Notes under the pieces: model-generated
What the model saw: only the letters and a program-made list of their open reading frames with translations
The model's database searches: none
What the model was told of the DNA's origin: nothing
Made by a program: the position numbers and the translations under genes
Shown here: in pieces, positions 44,195 through 51,431 of the stretch
Numbering within the stretch: position 1 is the first letter of the stretch
Layout of the letters: each line of letters opens with the position of its first letter
Assembly (NCBI RefSeq): GCF_010093345.1
Contig: NZ_PDWT01000002.1
Coordinates: forward strand, 434,001-498,000
DNA from: Pseudoxanthomonas yeongjuensis
GTDB lineage: Bacteria > Pseudomonadota > Gammaproteobacteria > Xanthomonadales > Xanthomonadaceae
Reading direction: 5' to 3'
DNA: 64,000 nucleotides

Positions 44195-46375
44195 ATGCAT
44201 CGCCGCACATCATTCTCACGGCCCGGTCCGATCCGGATTCGTTTCATCACAGGCATGAGGGCGCTGCTGACCCTCATTGCCGCACTGCCCGGAACGACGT
44301 TGGCGGCGCAGGCCGCATCGGCATTTGCAGAGCCGGGGCGTGTCTGGACGCTGCAGGACATCGCCGCGGCGCCGGAGATCGTCGATCTTTCCGTCTCGGA
44401 GGACGGGCGGCAGGCGATGTACATCATCCGCCACGGCGACCTGGACAAGAATGCGAAGATTTCGAGCCTTCACCGGGTCGATCTTGCAACGGGCGTCGAT
44501 CGGGAGCTGAAGTCTTCGACCTGGCTCAGCAAGCTCCAGATCATTCCAGGGTCGACGGATTGGAGTGTGCTGGCCGATACAGGCGACGGGGTGCAGCTCT
44601 ATCGCGTCGACGGCACGGGACGGTTCAAGGCCATGCTCATCAACCGCGATCTCGATCAGGTGGGTGGAGCGGCGGAGGGTCGGCAGGCATTCGGGATTTC
44701 CGATTACGGCTGGTCGCCGGACGGGAAAAGTTGCTGGTACGAGAAGAGGACCTCGCAATCGCCCGACACGCCGACAGTGAATCCCCTGTTCCTGCCGCTG
44801 ATTACCACATACGGCGCCAATCCTGTCGAGCTTTGGGTCAGAAGCGGCGATGGCGAGGATGCGCTTCTGGACCGCATCGATGCTATCGCGGGGGGCTATT
44901 TCACCGTCGAGTGGGACGATACGTCTTCTTCCTTGACCTACTGGGTGCGTTCCCAGGACCGGAAATCGTTGGAGCAACGCCGATGGTCGCGGCATGGGCG
45001 GAAAGCCGAGGCCCTCTCGAGCGAATCGTCATTCCATGTGCCGGTCCACGATGCCCGCGGCCCTCGAGGGGGTTCGCTTGCGACGACCGGCTTTGGCGGC
45101 GATCGCAAGCTCATCGAGACGTTGAAGGATGGTTCGGTGGTCGAGTATGGCCGCGCAGGATTCAGGCTCGGCGATCCGCGGGCATCAGGAACCTGGATTT
45201 CGCCTGCGGGCGACGTCGCTCTGTTAGGCACCCGGTACTACGACGACACCAGATACGGACTGGTAAGGGTCATGAAATCCGGTGCCGTAGAGGAAGTGCC
45301 CGTTGCCGGCAGCCTGACCAACTGTTCCGTCAATCGCGCGTTCACGGCCGGCGTATGTGTCCGCCAGTCGATGATTTCGCCCCCGGAACTCGTTCGTCTG
45401 GATCCTCGCAAGGGCGGTGCGACCTCGATAGTCGGTCTTGCGCCTTCGTACGCCACCATACGGCCCTTGCGCGTCGCGCCGAGGACATGGACGAACCGGA
45501 ACGGTTACAAAGCCAACGGCTACCTCGTGTACCCGAGGGACTACGAGAAGGGTCGGAAGTATCCGGCGATCCTGGTCACTCATGGCAGCGACGCCGACCA
45601 GAGATTCGTGGATGCCGGGTTCCAATGGGACTATCCGGTCCAGGTCTGGGCCGAACGCGGCTACGTCGTCATCGCCATGAACGAATCCGCCGTTTCGGAT
45701 TCGGCCGAACTCGGTGCCGCCTATGCGCAGTGGGGCGGCGCGCCAGGTCCGCTTCCAATGGAACGGGTCCAGGATCTGATCTGGATCAATACCGTGTCGA
45801 GCTTCGAGGATGCGGTGAAGGATCTCGACAAGGAAGGATTGGTGGATGCAAGCCGTGTGGGAATCGCCGGTTACAGCGCGGGATCGCAAATGGTCAATGT
45901 CGCCATGACCCGATCGAAGGCGTTCCGTGCCGCATCGAGCGGAGACGGCGGTTATCTCGAGCCGTCCGGATACTTCTCCAACAGCGCGTCGTACCGCCCT
46001 GTTTTCGGTGGGTCGCCGTACGATCCCGCGGCGGTACCGCTCTATCGGCGTCTGTCGCCCACTTTCCGAGCCGCCCAGGCGGCCGGTCCCGTTCTTCAGC
46101 AGGTCGCCAGCGGCCACGCCTCCCAGCTTGGATTCCACGTCTCGCTCCGCGATGCGGGCGTGCCGAGCGAATTGGTCTACTACCCCAACGAGTCGCATCT
46201 GTTCCACCAGCCCAGGAATCGGCTGACCGCCATGCAGGAAAACATCGAATGGTTCGACTACTGGTTGCTGGGAAAGGAAGATCCGGATCCCGCAAAAATC
46301 GCCCAGTACGAAAGGTGGCGGGAAATGCGCGAGAAGTGGGAAAACGGAGCGAAAAAAGCGCAAGTATCGAAATAG
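44195..46375 (+). CDS. S9-like secreted hydrolase with His in place of the catalytic acid
   Basis: Exported prolyl-oligopeptidase-like protein of 726 residues: signal region to about residue 42, beta-propeller, then an alpha/beta hydrolase domain. The nucleophile is S561 in GYSAGSQM and the catalytic histidine H668 in PNESHLFHQP. Counting the same 80 residues from the serine that places Glu in the paralogs at 20581 and 54270 gives H641 in VASGHASQ, so no Asp or Glu sits at the acid site. The C-terminal WFDYWLLGKED resembles AtxE2-type lasso isopeptidases. The ATG at 44195 has AGAGGA upstream. It may be a pseudo-enzyme or use another acid. Confidence 0.82.
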   Translation: MHRRTSFSRPGPIRIRFITGMRALLTLIAALPGTTLAAQAASAFAEPGRVWTLQDIAAAPEIVDLSVSEDGRQAMYIIRHGDLDKNAKISSLHRVDLATGVDRELKSSTWLSKLQIIPGSTDWSVLADTGDGVQLYRVDGTGRFKAMLINRDLDQVGGAAEGRQAFGISDYGWSPDGKSCWYEKRTSQSPDTPTVNPLFLPLITTYGANPVELWVRSGDGEDALLDRIDAIAGGYFTVEWDDTSSSLTYWVRSQDRKSLEQRRWSRHGRKAEALSSESSFHVPVHDARGPRGGSLATTGFGGDRKLIETLKDGSVVEYGRAGFRLGDPRASGTWISPAGDVALLGTRYYDDTRYGLVRVMKSGAVEEVPVAGSLTNCSVNRAFTAGVCVRQSMISPPELVRLDPRKGGATSIVGLAPSYATIRPLRVAPRTWTNRNGYKANGYLVYPRDYEKGRKYPAILVTHGSDADQRFVDAGFQWDYPVQVWAERGYVVIAMNESAVSDSAELGAAYAQWGGAPGPLPMERVQDLIWINTVSSFEDAVKDLDKEGLVDASRVGIAGYSAGSQMVNVAMTRSKAFRAASSGDGGYLEPSGYFSNSASYRPVFGGSPYDPAAVPLYRRLSPTFRAAQAAGPVLQQVASGHASQLGFHVSLRDAGVPSELVYYPNESHLFHQPRNRLTAMQENIEWFDYWLLGKEDPDPAKIAQYERWREMREKWENGAKKAQVSK

Positions 46376-46410
46376 CCGGAACGATCGCCTCGCCTTCGAT
46401 CGTTCCGGCC

Positions 46411-46440
46411 GGTAGGGCCCGCCTCCATTCGCGCGTCCTA
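46411..46440 (+). promoter_or_regulatory. ECF-type promoter motif for the second S9 gene of module 3
   Basis: GGTAGGG at 46411, a 16-nt spacer, then CGTCCTA at 46434. The S9 start is about 180 nt downstream. Confidence 0.6.
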
Positions 46441-46617
46441 TCAAGGCATGGGTTCTCCGCCTTGCTTGTATCCGATTGATCCACGAAAGCGTTATGCCGG
46501 CCGATCGGAAGCGGGCCGGGACGGAGACCCGCCTAGAAGGCTTTTTGGCTGACGCGCCCATCTAGATAAATGCGCGGTGGAATCCGATCGCGCCCATACG
46601 AACCTGCCCGGAGTCGA

Positions 46618-48978
46618 ATGATCATGATCTCTTTCCGCAGCGGCCTGCTTACGGCCTTGATGGCGGCTACGACCGCCTTGTCTTCCCACGCCTCGGAACC
46701 CGCGCGGATCGCGGACCTGATCGGCGCCAACGCGTTCCAGGTCCAGGCGGCCAGTGCGACGGTTTTCGCGCCGGATGGGAAGAACCTGGCGAGCGTGTCG
46801 TGCGATCCGAAGCGGATCGGAGTGGTCGATGATCCCAACATCGCCGACCAGAGCAGATCCGGCGCCAACGCACCGTATGGAAGCATCGGATGCGACATCT
46901 GGATCTATCCGCTGTCCGGTGGCAAGAAGAGGAACCTGACCGAATCGAAGGGAAGCAACTGGTCCCCTTCATGGTCGCCGGACGGATCGCTGCTGGCGTT
47001 CCAGTCGGATCGCGATGGGGTGCCGAAGATCTGGTTATGGAACAGGAAAACGGACGTGGTCAGCAAGGTTTCGGATCTTGCCACGCGCCAATCGCGAGGT
47101 TACGAGTTTCCACTCTGGTTGAACGACAGGCAGGTGCTGGTCAAGAGTGTTCCAGCGGACGAGAAGCCGGGCACGGAACCGCTGACGAGTGCCTTGTTCG
47201 CCGCTCCCCCGAGTGAGAAGGTCGAAGGCTCGACCGTTTCCGTATTCGTCTCGCCTGCGGTCGATAAGCCCCCACAGGAAAGAAAGCCCGAAGGCGCCGA
47301 TTCCAGGAAGACCGATTTCGCGGTTCTGGATGTACTTTCCGGTGCGACCGCCAGGATCTATCGGGGTGGAGAGTCTTACGCCTATCGTTTGTCTCCTGAC
47401 AAGCGTTTCCTCGCCTTCCTGGACAGGGAATACGGCGCACGTGCGACCGACAGCGTGCATGCGTTGAAGCTCCTGTCACTGGACTCGGGAACCACCGAAG
47501 TCGTCGCGACCGGTATCAGGCAGACCTTCGCGGGGACGATCAGCTGGTCGCCGGACAGCCGGCGATTGGCCTATGCGTCGATCGACAAACAAGTCCAGGA
47601 CCAGACCCAGGCCTCCGGGAAGGAAACCACGTTGATCAGCGAAGGCGCCGACATGTTCATCATGAACATCGACGGCGACAGGGTGCCACGTCGTGTCGCA
47701 GGCGCGCCGAACCTCTTCCTGTCGGACTATTCGGCGCCGTTGTGGGCCGCTGACAGCGTTCTTCTTTATGCCATCGGCCAGGACAACCAGGTTTGGAAGA
47801 TCGACACCGGAGATATGACGTCGAGCCGTCTGACCTCGGATACGGAGCGCAAGAAGTTGATCCTGGTAAGCGAAGCATCGAGCAATGCCATTGGAAGCCA
47901 GGACGGAGGAAAAACACTGCTGGTGACGACGCGGCACAGGAAGACCCATCGCAACGGCTTCCTTCGCGTGGATACGACAACTGGAGAAGGCAGCCTATTG
48001 CGCGAGGAGGACAAGAGCTACGGCAACATATTCAATCCGCCTTATCTTTCCCCGGACCGGCGTGCCATCGCCTTCACCGCAGAGAGCAGCGAGCATGGCG
48101 AAGAGGCGTGGATAGCGGATGGGAAGTTCGAGCGCGCCAGGATGCTCAGCGAGCTCAATCCGCAGCTGGAAAAGTACAGGTTCGGCAAGAGCCGCGTTGT
48201 GGATTTCCAGACCGCCGATGGAAAGCCGCTGCAGGCCGCCCTCGTGCTGCCGGCGGACTATGAGCCGGGCAAGCGCTACCCGCTGGTGCTGTGGGTCTAC
48301 GCCAGCAACGCGGATGCGGCAAGGAACGTTCACAAGTTCGGGCTGGTGGGTTTCCAGTCCTTCAACATGCACATGCTGACGACCAGGGGCTATGCGGTCA
48401 TGTGGCCGGATATCCCGACCAGCGAAGGCACGCCGGTCGACGACCTGATGAAAGCGGTGATGCCGGCCATCGACAAGGTCGTCGATCTGGGAATCGTGGA
48501 TCCGGACCGGCTCGCGGTGATGGGTAACAGCAACGGAGGCTATTCCACGCTGGCGCTGATCACCCGCACCGATCGATTCAAGGCGGCGGTGATGAATGCC
48601 GGCTTCGGTGACCTGACCGCATTCCACGGCACCATGGGAGGCGCATGGATACCCTGGCTGGAACAGCGCGGGGGAAGCATGAAGGTGCCACCGTGGGAGG
48701 CGCCACAGCGATATGTCGAAAACTCGCCCATCTACTATCTTGATCGCATCAAGACACCGCTGATCATCCAGGCCGGCACCGCGGATCTGTCCATAGTCCA
48801 GCATTCGGACCAGGTATGGGTCGAGATGCAGCGACTGTCGAAGCCGGCCACCTACCTGCGCTATGGAGGCGAGGGGCATCTGCTGGTGGGGGCCGCGAAT
48901 CTGCAGGATTACTGGGGCCGCGTGTTGAAGTTCTACGAGAAGGAATTGGCGCCGGCAGCGAGCCGAACGGCGAATTGA
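46618..48978 (+). CDS. S9-family prolyl-oligopeptidase-like secreted peptidase
   Basis: Exported serine peptidase of 786 residues with a signal peptide ending near LSSHA-SE. The beta-propeller carries repeated SPD/SPDS blades (for example SWSPDGSLLAF, SWSPDSRRLAY). The hydrolase domain has the complete triad S638 in GNSNGGYS, D723 in AGTADLSI and H754 in GEGHLLV. It is therefore the orthodox partner of the His-variant gene before it. The start ATG follows GGAG; a second ATG lies two codons later. A terminator follows the gene. Confidence 0.88.
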   Translation: MIMISFRSGLLTALMAATTALSSHASEPARIADLIGANAFQVQAASATVFAPDGKNLASVSCDPKRIGVVDDPNIADQSRSGANAPYGSIGCDIWIYPLSGGKKRNLTESKGSNWSPSWSPDGSLLAFQSDRDGVPKIWLWNRKTDVVSKVSDLATRQSRGYEFPLWLNDRQVLVKSVPADEKPGTEPLTSALFAAPPSEKVEGSTVSVFVSPAVDKPPQERKPEGADSRKTDFAVLDVLSGATARIYRGGESYAYRLSPDKRFLAFLDREYGARATDSVHALKLLSLDSGTTEVVATGIRQTFAGTISWSPDSRRLAYASIDKQVQDQTQASGKETTLISEGADMFIMNIDGDRVPRRVAGAPNLFLSDYSAPLWAADSVLLYAIGQDNQVWKIDTGDMTSSRLTSDTERKKLILVSEASSNAIGSQDGGKTLLVTTRHRKTHRNGFLRVDTTTGEGSLLREEDKSYGNIFNPPYLSPDRRAIAFTAESSEHGEEAWIADGKFERARMLSELNPQLEKYRFGKSRVVDFQTADGKPLQAALVLPADYEPGKRYPLVLWVYASNADAARNVHKFGLVGFQSFNMHMLTTRGYAVMWPDIPTSEGTPVDDLMKAVMPAIDKVVDLGIVDPDRLAVMGNSNGGYSTLALITRTDRFKAAVMNAGFGDLTAFHGTMGGAWIPWLEQRGGSMKVPPWEAPQRYVENSPIYYLDRIKTPLIIQAGTADLSIVQHSDQVWVEMQRLSKPATYLRYGGEGHLLVGAANLQDYWGRVLKFYEKELAPAASRTAN

Positions 48979-48993
48979 CCGAGCGGCCTTCCT

Positions 48994-49027
48994 GCATGGG
49001 GCAGCGCGCCCGGACCCCATGCTTTTC
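48994..49027 (+). terminator. Rho-independent terminator after the S9 gene
   Basis: GCATGGGG pairs with CCCCATGC (8 bp, 13-nt loop) and is followed by TTTTCC. Confidence 0.8.
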
Positions 49028-49056
49028 CAGGCGACAAAAAATAATTCCCGATGAGA

Positions 49057-49089
49057 AGTAGGGTTTCCTCTTGGCCATGCGTCTTATAG
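49057..49089 (+). promoter_or_regulatory. ECF-type promoter motif for the GNAT gene
   Basis: AGTAGGG at 49057, a 16-nt spacer, then CGTCTTATAG at 49080. One of the best copies of the motif; the downstream gene starts at 49206. Confidence 0.65.
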
Positions 49090-49205
49090 GTGGCGCTATG
49101 GCAGCCAAGTCGCATTCTCTCTCTATCCCCATTGCCCGGGCTCGCCCGGGTCTTTTTTTTTTGCTGCCGATCTCCCGATGGATATCCAAGCGAAGGGCGT
49201 GAAGC

Positions 49206-49715
49206 ATGGAAGTGAGGCTGTTGGGGGAAAGAGATGAGGCCAGCTATCTGGCGCTGCGCTCCAGATCAATCGAGGAACATGCCGAACTGGCGACGCCGGA
49301 AATCCTTCGGGAGCTCTATGCCGCGCGGGCCGGAACCGGTGGTCTGCTGGTCGCCTACGGCCAGGAGCGGAAAAGCGTAGTCGGGGCGTTCTATGGCGGC
49401 AGCCTGGTCGGGGCGATTGGACTCGATGCGGACCGGGGGAATCGGAATCCGGAGGATATCCGTCTCTGGGGCCTCTACGTCGTTCCGCACCTTCGGGGAT
49501 CCCTGATTTCGCAATTGCTTCTGGAGGAGGCGATAGCATGGAGCCGCCGCCAGCGGGGAAAGATGACTGTTTCGGTGCAGTTCTCCAGGAACAATCAGCA
49601 TGCGTTCCGCTTCTTCAACCGGAACTACTTCTCCATGAAGGCTGCGGATACGGGGCTGGATGCGCAAGCTTCGACGCCGGGCGTCGTGTTCATGGACTAT
49701 TTCCTTGGGGAATGA
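49206..49715 (+). CDS. GNAT-family N-acetyltransferase
   Basis: Cytoplasmic 169-residue acetyltransferase of the GNAT fold. The central beta strands VGAFYGGSLVGAIGLD and LWGLYVVPHLRG, followed by a helix, match the acetyl-CoA binding motif A, although the usual R/Q-x-x-G-x-G/A loop is reduced to H-L-R-G-S-L. The C-terminal part VSVQFSRNNQHAFRFFNRNYF fits the N-x-x-A-x-x-F/L-Y element. The substrate is unknown. It lies alone between a terminator and fecI4 and has its own copy of the ECF-type motif, so it seems to be part of the peptide regulon; detoxifying imported peptides or amines is one idea. Confidence 0.8.
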   Translation: MEVRLLGERDEASYLALRSRSIEEHAELATPEILRELYAARAGTGGLLVAYGQERKSVVGAFYGGSLVGAIGLDADRGNRNPEDIRLWGLYVVPHLRGSLISQLLLEEAIAWSRRQRGKMTVSVQFSRNNQHAFRFFNRNYFSMKAADTGLDAQASTPGVVFMDYFLGE

Positions 49716-49841
49716 GGCGCGGGCCATCATTAGCCCATTAGAACTGCGACCCGATCGCCCACCGACCGACAATCCAGATGTCCGGATCGGCCTGCAGTAT
49801 CGTCTAGGGGGTATGGGACCCGTGGGTGAGCCAGTTTTGGC

Positions 49842-50321
49842 ATGAGCACGATCGCGCAGATGCTGGGCAAGGCCAGGGCGGTGGTGCTGCGCCATGGGGT
49901 TGCGCCGCAGGACGCCGACGACATCCTGCAGGAAGCTTTCGCTCGCCTCGAGGCCTACACGCGGACCCACGAATTGCGCTCGCAAGAAGCATTCCTGGTC
50001 ACCGCTGCGGTCAATATCAGCCGCGACCAGGCGCGCCGTCGCAAACATGGCCTGATGGATTCCGGCGGCCTCGACCTGGAGGCGATCGCCGACAGTGCTC
50101 CCCAGCCCGAGGAGCAGGCGCGGGCCCAGGAAAGGTTGCGCCGGGCCAGCACCGGTCTTGCCCGGTTGGATCCCAAGGCGCGGCGTTGCCTGTTGATGCA
50201 ACGGTTGGACGGAATGACCTTCGTCCAGATAGCCGAACGCGAGGGCGTTTCGGTCGCGGCGGTGGAAAAACGCGTGGCGCGCGCAGTGATGTTCCTGACG
50301 GGATGGATGGACGGATGGTGA
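49842..50321 (+). CDS. FecI-type ECF sigma factor 4 (short)
   Basis: ECF sigma factor of 159 residues, shorter at the N-terminus than the other four. Region 2 is visible as APQDADDILQEAFARLEAY and region 4 as LDPKARRCLLMQRLDGMTFVQ then IAEREGVSVAAVEKRVARA. The ATG at 49842 fits; no upstream start extends region 2. Its upstream region lacks a good -35 of the shared motif, though CGTCTAGG at 49801 resembles the -10. The stop overlaps the fecR4 start. Confidence 0.85.
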   Translation: MSTIAQMLGKARAVVLRHGVAPQDADDILQEAFARLEAYTRTHELRSQEAFLVTAAVNISRDQARRRKHGLMDSGGLDLEAIADSAPQPEEQARAQERLRRASTGLARLDPKARRCLLMQRLDGMTFVQIAEREGVSVAAVEKRVARAVMFLTGWMDGW

Positions 50322-51268
50322 TGGAAGGGAAGTCGGAAATGGTCGAGAACGTGGTCCTGGCCGAGGCATCGGCCTGGTTGGCTAGGTTGCAGGGACCCTC
50401 GCGCACGCCCGCGGCGGAGGCGGCGTTCAAGGCCTGGCTGTCGGCCGATCCTTCGCATGCCCGCGCGTTCGCGCGCGTCACCGACACCTGGGACATCATT
50501 CCGGGCGCGGCGATGTTGGCGGCAACGCCGCGGCATCGCGCTCGGCGGCCCGTCCCGATGGCGCTGGCAGCGGGCGTCGCATTGCTGGCGGTCGCTGCCG
50601 TCTTCTGGCAACTGATGTTGCGCGACCCGGTCTACCGGACCGCCGTGGGCGAGCAGCAGACTTTCACCCTTCCGGACGGTACCCGTATCGCCCTCAACAC
50701 GGACAGCAAGCTCGTCGTGAGTTACGGTCGATCGGAGCGGCATGTGCGCCTGGACCGTGGTGAAGCGTTGTTCGAAGTGGCCAAGCAGCCCGCGCGACCG
50801 TTCATCGTGCAGGCGGGCGATGAAAGGGTGAGGGCGGTAGGCACCAAATTCGTCGTACGCCGCGACCCGGATCGCTTCGCGGTGGCGTTGCTCGAGGGCA
50901 AGGTGGAAGTGACGGCGCGGCCATCGGGCGGCTCAGACCGGCCCGCGGAGGCGACCTTGCTCCTGCCCGGCGACCGCATGACCGTGCGTGCCGGAACCCA
51001 TTCGCAACTGGATCGTCCCAGGACGGAAGCGGTCACCGCCTGGCAACGCGGCGAAGTCATGTTCGACAACGCAACGTTGGCCGATGCGGTCGCCGAGCTC
51101 AACCGCTATGGCGCGATCAGCGTGCGTCTGGTCGATCCGGAACTCAAGGCATTGCGTGTATCGGGCGTTTTCAGCACCCGGGATCCAAAAGAGTTCGCGC
51201 AAGCCGTTGCGCAGTTGCATCGTTTGAAAATGGACGACAGCGGAAACAACATCGTCCTCAAGCGTTGA
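50321..51268 (+). CDS. FecR-type membrane anti-sigma factor 4
   Basis: About 315 residues. The DUF4880 domain reads ASAWLARLQGPSRTP...FKAWLSADPSHARAFARV, the membrane helix lies around residues 80-100, the periplasmic FecR domain has FTLPDGTRIALNTDS, VRLDRGEALFEVA and VRAVGTKFVV, and the C-terminal STN-like segment has LADAVAELNRYGAI. Candidate starts are ATGs at 50315, 50321 and 50339; 50321 overlaps the sigma stop in TGATG. By position it signals between TBDR4 and FecI4. Confidence 0.88.
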   Translation: MEGKSEMVENVVLAEASAWLARLQGPSRTPAAEAAFKAWLSADPSHARAFARVTDTWDIIPGAAMLAATPRHRARRPVPMALAAGVALLAVAAVFWQLMLRDPVYRTAVGEQQTFTLPDGTRIALNTDSKLVVSYGRSERHVRLDRGEALFEVAKQPARPFIVQAGDERVRAVGTKFVVRRDPDRFAVALLEGKVEVTARPSGGSDRPAEATLLLPGDRMTVRAGTHSQLDRPRTEAVTAWQRGEVMFDNATLADAVAELNRYGAISVRLVDPELKALRVSGVFSTRDPKEFAQAVAQLHRLKMDDSGNNIVLKR

Positions 51269-51431
51269 CCTCTGCCTCAAGATGCGGCATCCGCGTCGAC
51301 CATCGGCGAAAAATAGTCGATGCATGGAAACAGTGGAAGCGCATCTTCCGCATGTCCGGATCCGGTCCGTCGAACGTCTATCCCGGTAAGGCGCATCGCC
51401 CGGTACGCCGAACGCATCCCTGGGGGTTTTC

